Part shown: positions 16,650 to 25,317 of the stretch, piece after piece | Layout of the letters: each line of letters starts with the position of its first letter | How positions within the stretch are numbered: position 1 is the stretch's first letter | NCBI GenBank assembly: GCA_009377745.1 | Contig: WHTK01000020.1 | Span: forward strand, 1 to 63,445 | Direction of reading: 5' to 3' | Length of the DNA: 63,445 bases | Source: Dehalococcoidia bacterium | GTDB lineage: Bacteria > Chloroflexota > Dehalococcoidia > DSTF01 > WHTK01 | The notes under the pieces: generated by a model | Databases searched by the model: none | What the model was told of the DNA's origin: nothing | What the model saw: only the letters and a program-made list of their open reading frames with translations | Program-made: the position numbers and the translations under genes

Positions 16650-17723
16650 GTGGCGGGATTTGAGGAGCGACTGGTGGTGAACCGTCGCAGGCAGCCATAT
16701 GCGGGACCGAAGATCGAGGCGCCTCAGAGGCGGAAGGCGTCTCGTAAGTCCGAGGCTGAGCCGGTATCAGAAGAAGCCAGGCCGCGGCTAGACGCTGAGA
16801 CGGTGGCGCTGGTAGAGCGCTACCTGGTCGAACGGGGCGCGGCGCGCAACCTTTCGGCCTATACCTTGCGCAACTATCGCAGTGACCTGGAGCCGTTCCT
16901 GCTGGCGCTGCAGGGCTGGGACGTGGCGCTGCTCGCGGCGCAACGGGGCGATATGCGGCGCTACCTGGCGCTGCTGCTCAACCAGGGCGTGGCAACGGCC
17001 AGCGTGCGCCGCAAGGTAAGCACGATCCGGTCTTTCTACCGCTGGCTGCGCACCGAGGGCATGCTGGAAATCGACCCCTTCTTCGGCGTGACGGGGCCTA
17101 AGCTGCCGCGCCGGCTGCCGGACATCCTGTCGCCGTCCGATATCGACCGGCTGGTGGCGGCGGTCGATGGCAGCGAGCCAGGCGACCTGCGCGACCGGGC
17201 GCTGCTGGAGCTGCTCTACGCGGCGGGGCTGCGGGTCAGCGAGGCGGTGTCGCTGGACCTGCCGGAGCTGGACCTGCGCGACCGGACGGTGCGGGTGCGC
17301 GGCAAGGGCAAAAAGGAGCGCGTCGGCGTGTTCGGCGGGCCGGCCCAGAAGGCGCTGCAGCGCTACCTGCGCGAGGGCAGGCCGGAGCTGGCATCCGGCA
17401 AGGAGAGCGCGATGTTCCTCAACCGCGCCGGCGGGCGCCTGACGGCGCGGTCGGTGCAGATGCTGGTGCGCAAGTACGCGACGAAGGCGGGTCTACCTTC
17501 GGAAGTGCATCCCCACCTCCTGCGCCACAGCTTCGCCACCCACCTGCTGGACGGCGGCGCAGACTTGCGCGTTGTCCAGGAGCTGCTGGGCCACGAGAGC
17601 CCGAACACGACGCAGGTCTACACCCACGTGACGGAAGCCAGGAAGCGCCAGGTCATGGAAGACGCCTTCGAGGAGCTGGGGCGCGTTGAGGAGCGGCGAG
17701 GTAAGCGGAGCCGCGAGGAGTGA
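16650..17723 (+). CDS. Tyrosine recombinase XerC/XerD family
   Basis: A 357-residue recombinase, probably for chromosome dimer resolution. A basic N-terminal extension (1-45) precedes the SAM-like core-binding domain (about 52-140). Catalytic residues are Arg195 (AGLRVSEA), Lys219 (GKGKKER), His289 and Arg292 (HPHLLRHS), His315 (LLGHES) and Tyr324 (TTQVYTH). Start is GTG at 16650; an in-frame start further in would shed the extension. XerC versus XerD cannot be settled. Its stop overlaps the next gene by 4 nt. Confidence 0.9.
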   Translation: MAGFEERLVVNRRRQPYAGPKIEAPQRRKASRKSEAEPVSEEARPRLDAETVALVERYLVERGAARNLSAYTLRNYRSDLEPFLLALQGWDVALLAAQRGDMRRYLALLLNQGVATASVRRKVSTIRSFYRWLRTEGMLEIDPFFGVTGPKLPRRLPDILSPSDIDRLVAAVDGSEPGDLRDRALLELLYAAGLRVSEAVSLDLPELDLRDRTVRVRGKGKKERVGVFGGPAQKALQRYLREGRPELASGKESAMFLNRAGGRLTARSVQMLVRKYATKAGLPSEVHPHLLRHSFATHLLDGGADLRVVQELLGHESPNTTQVYTHVTEARKRQVMEDAFEELGRVEERRGKRSREE

Positions 17724-17941
17724 GGCTCCGATTTACCCGGCACGCGCGCAATCGGATGCGACGCCAAGGAATTAGTGATGAAGATGTGCGGCTGGGTGTT
17801 GAGAGGGCGGGAGACACTCAGCCGAGCATTCGCGGCCGGATTAACTACCTCTCCAGGTATCGAGATGGGGTGTTGCGGGTGACCGTGATGGAAGAAGATG
17901 GAGATCGAGTCGTCATAACTGTTACGCTAAGGCTCAAGTAG
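17720..17941 (+). CDS. DUF4258-type small protein (possible toxin)
   Basis: 73 residues, MRLRFTRHARNRMRRQGISD, then a short beta-rich segment ending VVITVTLRLK. This matches the compact DUF4258 pattern (H-A-x-x-R-M-x-x-R-x-I), a fold often compared to RelE-like toxins. GTG start overlapping the recombinase stop. It is paired with the DUF2283 gene 6 nt downstream. Toxin activity is inferred only from this pairing. Confidence 0.7.
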   Translation: MRLRFTRHARNRMRRQGISDEDVRLGVERAGDTQPSIRGRINYLSRYRDGVLRVTVMEEDGDRVVITVTLRLK

Positions 17942-17947
17942 GCAGCA

Positions 17948-18184
17948 GTGATGAAGATAACTTACGACCCTGAGGCTGATGCTCTCTACATTGAGCTGAG
18001 GAAGGCTGAAGCTTCTAATAGTATCGATGTTGAGGAAGGCGTCGTCGTTGACCTGGATGGGGACGGCCACGTAATCGGTATCGAGGTACTCGACGCCAGC
18101 GTACGGCTGACAGACGATGAGCTGAAGAAGCTCTCATACGAGAACCTCGTGCTCGGCAAGAAAGCCGCACTCTCCCTTCCCTAA
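17948..18184 (+). CDS. DUF2283 protein (possible antitoxin)
   Basis: 78 residues. MKITYDPEADALYIELR and VDLDGDGHVIGIEVLDAS are the DUF2283 signature. Start at 17948; the ATG one codon downstream is equally plausible. DUF4258/DUF2283 neighbours are recurrent in bacterial genomes and are often proposed to be toxin-antitoxin-like. No DNA-binding motif is visible. Confidence 0.8.
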   Translation: MMKITYDPEADALYIELRKAEASNSIDVEEGVVVDLDGDGHVIGIEVLDASVRLTDDELKKLSYENLVLGKKAALSLP

Positions 18185-18440
18185 TCTCCTGGTCCAAGAG
18201 GCAACGGCTGCAATCTTCAACCGGTGATGATTTGATGCCGCGACTGGCCTGTCGTTGCGCCCGGCGGTGGACATCATGCAATCCTGGGCCCTACAGCGTC
18301 TAGTAGGGTAGGGTCCCCGAGTAGATGTAAGATGCAGCCGCGAATGGCGACGAGGCGCCCGGCCTGGACTTCGCTATCGAGCATGCTGACGCTGGGCCGG
18401 TGGAGGAGCGGGCGCTGGCCAGGGCCTGAGCAGGCGCGCC

Positions 18441-18815
18441 TCATTTGGTCTTTGCCTTATCGAGGCGCTCTTTGGCGCTAAACTTTACGAGATCGCTTAT
18501 CAACGACAGCGGCATCGGCTTATTGAGGGGGAAGCGCAGGGCGCCTTTTTCGCCGAGATAGGGCGTGAGTTGCTCCCTGAAAGCTTCCGTGGCCTCGGAA
18601 GACTGGCCGTACATGCCGATATGGTTTTTCCAGGCTGAGAGATAGATTAAGTACTTGCCGTCCAGCGTGAAGGTTGGCGCTTGGTAGCTGATCTTCTCCT
18701 GAGCTTCCGGTACCGCTTCGTGAACGGTCCGGCGGATTTCTTCCAGGACGTCCTGAACCTCCTTCGGGAAGGTGGAGATGTATTCGTCTACGCTCTGGAA
18801 GTTCGTCTTCGCCAT
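18441..18815 (-). CDS. DUF1801 protein (YdhG-like, frataxin fold)
   Basis: 124 residues beginning MAKTNFQSVDEYISTFP, with EKISYQAPTFTLDGKYLIYL and the C-terminal INDLVKF-like segment (ISDLVKFSAKERL). This is the DUF1801 pattern of YdhG iron-chaperone-like proteins. Role unverified. It stands alone, with the inverted GGCGACC palindrome upstream. Confidence 0.8.
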   Translation of the reverse strand: MAKTNFQSVDEYISTFPKEVQDVLEEIRRTVHEAVPEAQEKISYQAPTFTLDGKYLIYLSAWKNHIGMYGQSSEATEAFREQLTPYLGEKGALRFPLNKPMPLSLISDLVKFSAKERLDKAKTK

Positions 18816-18857
18816 TTTCGACTCCCGTCCTGGTCCTTAGTGGCGGCCGCCCGCCCG

Positions 18858-18882
18858 TGGCGACCCGAAGGTCGCCGCTACA
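18858..18882 (-). repeat. Dispersed GGCGACC palindrome, copy 5 (inverted)
   Basis: TGGCGACCCGAAGGTCGCCGCTACA between the DUF1801 and cupin genes. Confidence 0.75.
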
Positions 18883-18897
18883 ACGCCTTACGTTCCC

Positions 18898-19368
18898 TTA
18901 GCCCTGGGCGCTGAGGACCTTGCCGCCGATCTCGACCGACCTGGCGTCGATCAGGGCGAAGGCGATGACGCAGGGCTCCGTGCCGTTGTTCTGCCAATTG
19001 TGGATCGTGCCGCGCTGCACCAGTACGTCGCCGGCCTTGAGGTGGACGGTCGTGTCGTCCAGGGTCATGTCGATCTCACCCGCCATGACGACGGCGTAGT
19101 CGATCGAGTCGGTGCGGTGGTTGCGGGCAGTCACGCCGGGGCTGAGCTGGAGGACGCGGAAGACGCTGCCGCCGGCCAGAGTTGTCTGCTTGAGGTCTTC
19201 CTGGGCTCCAGCCATGTTGTCGGCCGGGAAGCCGTCCGTGGTCCAGATGACGCTGGACTCGGCGCCGGGGCGATTCGAGATCAGGTTGGATGCCAGCTCA
19301 TCGATCTGGACGATGGCCTTGCCGTTGGCGTCGTGGCCGGTGACCACTCGCCGGACTTGTAGGGTCAT
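18898..19368 (-). CDS. Cupin-domain protein
   Basis: 156 residues with one cupin barrel. GVTARNHRTDSIDYAVVMAGEI corresponds to cupin motif 1 and LKAGDVLVQRGTIHNWQN to motif 2, with His residues available for a metal. It may be an isomerase, a dioxygenase or a small-molecule binding protein; nothing nearby tells which. It is divergent from purL. Confidence 0.82.
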   Translation of the reverse strand: MTLQVRRVVTGHDANGKAIVQIDELASNLISNRPGAESSVIWTTDGFPADNMAGAQEDLKQTTLAGGSVFRVLQLSPGVTARNHRTDSIDYAVVMAGEIDMTLDDTTVHLKAGDVLVQRGTIHNWQNNGTEPCVIAFALIDARSVEIGGKVLSAQG

Positions 19369-19489
19369 TGGGCGTTCTCCTTGCGCTGAGTTATCGAGAT
19401 GTCAGAGGCAGATTACAGCGAGTGGAGTTTAGCGTGTACGTCTGGGCATCGCCTTGAGCGCCGATTGCGCTTCGACCTAAGATGGGGAT

Positions 19490-21850
19490 GTGCCCCGAGA
19501 CCCGGAGACCCTTGCCCTGATCGCCCTCTCAGCGGACGAATACGACCAGATCGTCGCGCGGCTGGACCGTGAGCCGAACGACGTGGAGCTGGGCATGTTC
19601 GGCGCCATGTGGAGCGAGCACTGCGGCTACAAGAACTCGAAGCCGTTGCTGCGCCTCTTCCCCAGCACGGGGCCGCAGGTGTTGACGACGCGCGGCGGCG
19701 AGAACGCGGGCGCCGTCGACATCGGTGGCGGCTACTGCGCCGTCTTCAAGATCGAGTCGCATAACCACCCATCGGCGGTGGAGCCCTACCAGGGCGCGGC
19801 GACCGGTGTCGGCGGTATCGTGCGCGATATCTTCGCCATGGGGGCGCGGCCGATCGCCATCCTCGATTCGCTGCGCTTCGGGCCGCTGAGAGGCAAACGG
19901 GCAAACGGGCAAGCGGACAAGGGTAACGAGCGTAACGCGCGCAATCGGGCGTTGTTCAGGGGCGTCGTCGCCGGCATCGGCGGTTACGGCAACTGCCTTG
20001 GCGTGCCGACGGTCGGTGGCGAGGTCTCGTTCTCGGAGTCCTACGACGGCAATCCGCTGGTCAACGCCATGTGCGTTGGCGTCGCCAGGACGGATGACCT
20101 GCTCAGCGCGGTAGCCACGGGCGCCGGCAACCCGGTCATCCTGGTCGGCGCCGATACGGGACGCGATGGCATCGGTGGCGCCAACGTGCTGGCCTCGCGG
20201 ACGTTTGAAAAGCGACGCCCGCTCAACTCAACCACCCCCAGCGCCGCTCCTAGCGAGGCCGGCTCGGAAGAGCTGCGGCCGACGGTCCAGGTGGGCAATC
20301 CCTTCCTCGAAAAGCTGCTGATGGAAGCCTGCGTGGAGCTGGCCGAGAAGCACGGCAACTGGATCGTCGGCCTGCAGGACCTGGGCGCTGCCGGGCTAAC
20401 CAGCTCGATGGTGGAGTGCGCGGCGCGCGGCGAGTCCGGCGTCGATATCGACGTGGCGCTGGTGCCGCGCCGCGAAGAGGGCATGACCGCTTACGAGGTG
20501 ATGCTCAGCGAGTCACAGGAGCGCATGCTGGTCATCGCCAAGAAGGAGCATGAGGCCGAGGTCCTGGGCCACTTCCGGCGCTGGGAGATCCACGCCGACG
20601 TCATCGGCCACGTGACGGACGACGGCGTCGTGCGGATCCGGGACGGGTCGCGGAGCGTGGTCAACGTGCCGGCGGAGCTGTTCACGGAGCCGCCGGAGTA
20701 CCGCCGTCAAGGCACGAAGCCAAAGGGCCTGGACGAGCTGCAGACCTACGACCTGGCCTTCCTGCCGGACATCGTTGCCTGGGAGCAGGGCCCGATGGAC
20801 GCCAACGCGGCGCTGCTGCAGCTCCTGGCCTCGCCGGAGATCGCCTCCAAGCGCTGGGTCTGGCGCCAGTACGACCACCAGGTGCTGACCAACACGGTGC
20901 AGGGGCCGGGCTCGGACGCGGCAGTGCTGAGGATCAAAGACATCGCCCCCGGAGCCATCGCCTTGGCGACCGACGGCAACGGCGTCAAGACCTACCTCGA
21001 CCCGTTCGCCGGTGGCGCTCTCGCCGTGGCGGAGGCTTGCCGCAACGTCGCCTGCAGCGGCGCGCGGCCGATCGCGGTGACGGACTGCCTCAACTTCGGC
21101 AACCCGGAGCGGCTGGACGTCTACTTCCAGCTGGAGGAGGCGGTGCGCGGCATGGCGGCTGCCTGCGAGACGCTGGGCGTGCCGGTGGTCTCCGGCAACG
21201 TTTCGCTGTTCAACGAGTCGGACGGGACGGCCATCTACCCGACGCCGGTCGTCGGCGCGCTGGGGATCATGGATGACGCCTCGAAGGCCGTGCCAATGGG
21301 CTTTCAGGGCGAAAGCGATGTCGTCTACCTGATCGGCGCGTCTGCCGAACATCGCGGCGATGACGAGGCGCTGCTAGGCGATGCGATCGAGCTGGCCGGT
21401 AGCGAATATCTCAGGCAGATGCACGGCCTGGTAGCCGGGTCGGTGCGGATCGACCTGGCGCTGGAGGCGCGGGTGCAGCACGTGCTGGTCGAGGCGGCTA
21501 CGGCCGGATTGCTGCGGTCGGCGCATGACTGCTCGCACGGCGGCCTGGCGGTGACGCTGGCGGAGTCCTGCTTGCAGAGAGGCATCGGCTTTATCAGCGA
21601 GGGCCTGAAGCTGAGCGGACGCCGGGACGCGGCGCTGTTCGGCGAGACTGCATCGAGGATCGTCGTGTCGGTGGGGCAGGATGACGTCGCGGACCTACAG
21701 GGACTGCTCAGCCGTGAAGGGGTACCATACGTTAGGCTGGGCCGGACGGGTGGTAATCGCCTGCTGCTCGCGGGAAGCGTCGATGCAGCGTTGGCCGGCC
21801 TGAGCGAGGCCTTTGAGGGCGGTTTGGCCACCGCGCTGACGGAAGAATAG
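19490..21850 (+). CDS. purL: Phosphoribosylformylglycinamidine synthase subunit II
   Basis: A 786-residue FGAM synthase of the small (PurL/PurS/PurQ) type, fourth step of purine synthesis. Family blocks are clear: ELGMFGAMWSEHCGYKNSK, IESHNHPSAVEPYQGAATG, GRDGIGGANVLAS, and NGVKTYLDPFAGGALAVAE in the second half. Start is GTG at 19490. It is longer than typical partly because of an insertion, LRGKRANGQADKGNERNARN, encoded by an octamer repeat at 19891-19922. purS and purQ are not adjacent. Confidence 0.94.
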   Translation: MPRDPETLALIALSADEYDQIVARLDREPNDVELGMFGAMWSEHCGYKNSKPLLRLFPSTGPQVLTTRGGENAGAVDIGGGYCAVFKIESHNHPSAVEPYQGAATGVGGIVRDIFAMGARPIAILDSLRFGPLRGKRANGQADKGNERNARNRALFRGVVAGIGGYGNCLGVPTVGGEVSFSESYDGNPLVNAMCVGVARTDDLLSAVATGAGNPVILVGADTGRDGIGGANVLASRTFEKRRPLNSTTPSAAPSEAGSEELRPTVQVGNPFLEKLLMEACVELAEKHGNWIVGLQDLGAAGLTSSMVECAARGESGVDIDVALVPRREEGMTAYEVMLSESQERMLVIAKKEHEAEVLGHFRRWEIHADVIGHVTDDGVVRIRDGSRSVVNVPAELFTEPPEYRRQGTKPKGLDELQTYDLAFLPDIVAWEQGPMDANAALLQLLASPEIASKRWVWRQYDHQVLTNTVQGPGSDAAVLRIKDIAPGAIALATDGNGVKTYLDPFAGGALAVAEACRNVACSGARPIAVTDCLNFGNPERLDVYFQLEEAVRGMAAACETLGVPVVSGNVSLFNESDGTAIYPTPVVGALGIMDDASKAVPMGFQGESDVVYLIGASAEHRGDDEALLGDAIELAGSEYLRQMHGLVAGSVRIDLALEARVQHVLVEAATAGLLRSAHDCSHGGLAVTLAESCLQRGIGFISEGLKLSGRRDAALFGETASRIVVSVGQDDVADLQGLLSREGVPYVRLGRTGGNRLLLAGSVDAALAGLSEAFEGGLATALTEE
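19891..19922 (+). repeat. Octamer repeat inside purL
   Basis: Four period-8 units (AGGCAAAC GGGCAAAC GGGCAAGC GGACAAGG) lie in a loop of PurL where relatives have a short link before the RNRxLFxGVV block. The reverse complement matches the GCCCGTTT-type octamers at 29790-29846. Confidence 0.7.
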
Positions 21851-22014
21851 CCTTCTTGCCGGGCTTGACTCTTTACATAGGTCAGAGTACGTTTGTTCTG
21901 GTCTGGCTTTGAAGCTGACGCTTTGATATGTGGATAAATAAAGATTCCGTCGCAGGGGTTGAGCCATTGATTACGGCCACATATCGGCCGAGAATCCCCT
22001 TTGTTCGACCCCTG

Positions 22015-22064
22015 CTGTCTGCCCCGTTGTCCTTCAGCGTTATGAGGGACCAGACAGCCGGGGC
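22015..22064 (+). promoter_or_regulatory. Structured leader upstream of rplI
   Basis: CTGTCTG(22015)...CAGACAG(22051) encloses GTCCTTCA-gcgtta-TGAGGGAC, with CCCCGTT bulged on one side. An alternative pairing GCCCCG(22021)/CGGGGC(22059) excludes the outer stem. It ends 25 nt before the rplI start. Possibly an autoregulatory r-protein leader; untested. Confidence 0.4.
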
Positions 22065-22088
22065 CGCTTCATACACAAGGAGTTAGGG

Positions 22089-22544
22089 ATGCGTGTAGTT
22101 TTTCTCGATGAAGTGGAGGGCGTTGCTCACGCCGGCGAGATCAAGAATGTCGCCGATGGGTATGCGCGTAACTTCCTGCTGCCGCGCAAGCTGGCCGCCG
22201 CGGCCACCGCCTCTACCCTCCAGCAGGCGGAGGCGCGCGCCAAAGCCATCGCCCAGGAGCAGGAGAAGGTCGATGAGGCCGCCCGCGCTGTCGCGACCAA
22301 GCTGGCCGCGTCGCCGATCGTGCGGCACGAGCGCGCCGGCGAGCAGGGCCGTCTCTTCGGCTCCGTGACGGCCAGCGACATCGCCGCCGAGATCAGCTCC
22401 CGGATCGGGTCGCAGGTCGAGCACCGGCAGGTGTTGCTTGAGGCGCCGATCAAGGAGGTCGGCACGTTCACGGTGCCGGTGACGCTGACGCGCAACGTGC
22501 GCGCCGAGGTCACGGTCGAGGTGACCGGGACGGAAGAGGACTGA
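22089..22544 (+). CDS. rplI: 50S ribosomal protein L9
   Basis: A 151-residue protein of the large subunit. The N-terminal domain (MRVVFLDEVEGVAHAGEIKN, DGYARNFLLPRKLA) is joined by the long helix (about 40-78) to the C-terminal domain. SD AAGGAG precedes the ATG. It stands directly upstream of dnaB, as often, but the usual rpsF-ssb-rpsR genes are not in front of it. Confidence 0.95.
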   Translation: MRVVFLDEVEGVAHAGEIKNVADGYARNFLLPRKLAAAATASTLQQAEARAKAIAQEQEKVDEAARAVATKLAASPIVRHERAGEQGRLFGSVTASDIAAEISSRIGSQVEHRQVLLEAPIKEVGTFTVPVTLTRNVRAEVTVEVTGTEED

Positions 22545-22651
22545 GGTTAGAAGTTAGAGGTCGGATGGTCTGAAGATGGACCGCTGCATCTCGGACGTGC
22601 ATTTTCGGACTTAGAGAGACTTAGCCGCTAAACAAAGGGACCCGCCGCCCG

Positions 22652-24031
22652 ATGTTCGAACAGCTTCCACCCCACGATATCCAGGCCGAAGAGTCGGTAG
22701 TAGCGTCCCTGCTGGTCGATGACGAGGCGATCTTCAAGGTCGCCCCCGTCCTGCAGCCGCGCGACTTCTTCCGCGAGATCAACGGCTGGACCTACGAGGC
22801 CTGCCTCGCCCTCTGGGAGCGCAGCGAGACCATCAACCAGGTTACCGTTGCGCACGAGCTGGACCGCCGCGGCCGGCTGGAGGACGCCGGCGGCCTGACC
22901 TTCCTCAGCGACCTGGTGATGAACCTGCCGACACCCATCGGCGTCGAGCACTACGCCCAGATCGTCAAGCGCGACGCCACCTACCGGCAGATGATCGGCG
23001 TGGCGACGCGGATCGCGCAGGTCGCCTATGAGGGCGGCCCCGACCTGGACGACGCCCTGTCTCGGGCCGAGTCCCTGGTCTACGCGCTGCGCTCCGGCGA
23101 GCGGATACGCGACTTCGTCCACATCCGCGAGTTCCTCGACCCCTACCTGAATCCGCCGGACGCCGCGGGCGTGGTCCCCTTCGGCGGCAATATGCGCACC
23201 GGCATCAGCGATCTCGACCTGCTGCTGGGCGGGCTGAACCCGTCCGACCTGGTAGTTGTCGCGGCGCGCACCGGTGTCGGCAAGACGGCGTTGATGCTGA
23301 ACTTCGCGCGCAACGCCGCCGTGGGCCAGGCCGCCAAGGTCGCGGTATTCTCCCTGGAGATGGCGGGCGAGCAGCTGGCGCAACGTCTGCTGGCCGCGGA
23401 GTCGCGAGTCGACTCGGCGCGGCTGCGATTAGGCCTGCACAGCGAGACGGAAGAGAGCCGGATCATGCACGCTCACGGCGTCCTCTCCCAGGCCGACATC
23501 TACGTCGATGACAGCGCCTCGCTGCAAATCCCCGAGCTGCGCGCCAAGACGATGCGGCTGCAGCGTGACTACGGCCTTGACCTGATCGTGGTCGACTACC
23601 TGCAGCTCGTACACGGCAATCGCAGCGATAACCGCGTGCAAGAGATCAGCTTCATCACGCGCTCGCTGAAGGAGCTGGCGCGAGAGCTGAACGTGCCCAT
23701 CGTGGCGGGCTCCCAGCTATCACGCGCGCCCGACCAGCGCACGCCGCACATCCCGATGCTCAGCGATCTGCGCGAGAGCGGTTCCATCGAGCAGGACGCG
23801 GACGTGGTGCTCTTCATCTACCGTGAGGAGATGTACACGTCGCGAGACGATTGGGAGCGGCTGCACCCGGACCGCCGTAGCGATCCCTATCCGCAGGGCC
23901 AGGCCCAGATCATCGTGGCGAAGCACCGTAACGGCCCCACGGGCGTCATCGACTGTCAGTTTGTGGACAAGTTCTCCAAGTTCCAGGACAACCCGGCAGA
24001 GCAATTCGCGGGAGAGCCGGTGCTAAGGTGA
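22652..24031 (+). CDS. dnaB: Replicative DNA helicase
   Basis: A 459-residue DnaB. N-terminal primase-interacting domain (about 5-105), then a RecA-like helicase domain with Walker A ARTGVGKT at 205-212, Walker B (LDLIVVDYLQLV) and the QEISFITRSLKELARELN block. It unwinds DNA at the fork as a hexamer. Its TGA overlaps the GTG start of the HNH gene (GTGA). Confidence 0.95.
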   Translation: MFEQLPPHDIQAEESVVASLLVDDEAIFKVAPVLQPRDFFREINGWTYEACLALWERSETINQVTVAHELDRRGRLEDAGGLTFLSDLVMNLPTPIGVEHYAQIVKRDATYRQMIGVATRIAQVAYEGGPDLDDALSRAESLVYALRSGERIRDFVHIREFLDPYLNPPDAAGVVPFGGNMRTGISDLDLLLGGLNPSDLVVVAARTGVGKTALMLNFARNAAVGQAAKVAVFSLEMAGEQLAQRLLAAESRVDSARLRLGLHSETEESRIMHAHGVLSQADIYVDDSASLQIPELRAKTMRLQRDYGLDLIVVDYLQLVHGNRSDNRVQEISFITRSLKELARELNVPIVAGSQLSRAPDQRTPHIPMLSDLRESGSIEQDADVVLFIYREEMYTSRDDWERLHPDRRSDPYPQGQAQIIVAKHRNGPTGVIDCQFVDKFSKFQDNPAEQFAGEPVLR

Positions 24032-25317
24032 CCAGTACCATCTCGCCGACGCAAAAGCGTGAATCAATGCGTCCGAGCCTACGCTTTGAGGTTTTCAAGC
24101 GTGACGCCTTCACCTGTCAATACTGCGGGGCGACTGCGCCAGACGTGTTACTTGAGGTTGATCATATTAAGTCAAAAGCCCAAGGCGGGGACGATACAGT
24201 TATCAACTTAATAACTGCATGTCGCACCTGCAATTCTGGCAAGGGATCTCGCGAACTGAACGACACATCCATCGTATCTCGCCAGAAGGCACAACTAGAC
24301 GACTTGAACGAGCGGCGCTTGCAACTCGAAATGATGCTGGAATGGCGCGACGGACTGCGAGACCTGACTGATCGCCAAGTTGAAGCCGTTGCCAGAGCAT
24401 TCCAAGATGCGTGCGACCTGAGCGTAAATGACGTCGGCCGACGCGACATAAAGAAGTGGTTAGGTCAGTTTTCGATCTCCGAACTATTGGAGGCTTTAGA
24501 CACATCGGTTCAAACCTACATTCGGTTCGATGACAAAGGAAAGGGCACACTGGAATCTGCTCAAAAGGCCTTTTCTTATACACCAAGGATCGCCAAGAAC
24601 AATAAGAGCGGCGGACTACCTGAGCACCTTCGCCGCCTCTTTTACGTTCGCGGAATCTTGCGGAACCGCCTTCACTATGTGAATGAGCGATTAGTAATGT
24701 CGCTCCTCGAGGATGCCTACAAAGCAAATGTAGACTTAGACAGCCTTGAGCAATTCACCAAGGTAGTTTCTAGCTGGAGCATATTCCGCGAGAAGATCGA
24801 AGCATTCATAGCGAGTCAACGACCTCCTAACGAGTCTGCTGCGAAGTTGTCGCAACATTCGCGGACCGAAAACTCTAACAAGACAAGTCAAAGAACTCCT
24901 CCTAAATCGAATACAAGCGTAACCAAGTCGATAGAGGAAATTGAGCGTGAACTTAAAGAACACCTCGACAGAGTTTCGACGCGATTCCGTGAGGCAAAAC
25001 TAGAGGTTGCTAATGCGAAGCCTTGTCGGGTTTGTGGAAAAGAAACTACACTTGCCCTCAATTATCGAGCCAAGAGTTCGCATTCTGATTCAGCGACACG
25101 TGTAGTACAGCATTACTGTGTCGAGCACACGACCTATGCCCTTCATCGTGCAGGAGACTGGCTTGAGAAAGAGCCGCTCTGCCCCTTCTGTGATTTTTAC
25201 CATGATTCAAGCTATTGGCCTTGCGGCAGCCTAAGACAGTTCTATTACGATTTACTCTTTGAAGCTGAAAGCTTTGGACGGTACGGTGCCGAGCGCTGGC
25301 GTAAGAGGCATAGGTAA
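24028..25317 (+). CDS. HNH endonuclease-domain protein inserted in the replication operon
   Basis: A 429-residue protein. The HNH core lies near the N-terminus: Cys30-x2-Cys33, Asp45-His46 (VDHIKSKAQGG), Asn60 and Cys65-x2-Cys68. The middle is helical and hydrophilic. The C-terminus has further Cys pairs (CRVC, CPFC) suggesting a second zinc site. Base composition is strikingly AT-rich against dnaB and the dnaD-like gene. GTG start overlaps dnaB's stop and its TAA overlaps the next ATG. Role unknown; a defence or mobile-type nuclease is plausible. Confidence 0.8.
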   Translation: MTSTISPTQKRESMRPSLRFEVFKRDAFTCQYCGATAPDVLLEVDHIKSKAQGGDDTVINLITACRTCNSGKGSRELNDTSIVSRQKAQLDDLNERRLQLEMMLEWRDGLRDLTDRQVEAVARAFQDACDLSVNDVGRRDIKKWLGQFSISELLEALDTSVQTYIRFDDKGKGTLESAQKAFSYTPRIAKNNKSGGLPEHLRRLFYVRGILRNRLHYVNERLVMSLLEDAYKANVDLDSLEQFTKVVSSWSIFREKIEAFIASQRPPNESAAKLSQHSRTENSNKTSQRTPPKSNTSVTKSIEEIERELKEHLDRVSTRFREAKLEVANAKPCRVCGKETTLALNYRAKSSHSDSATRVVQHYCVEHTTYALHRAGDWLEKEPLCPFCDFYHDSSYWPCGSLRQFYYDLLFEAESFGRYGAERWRKRHR

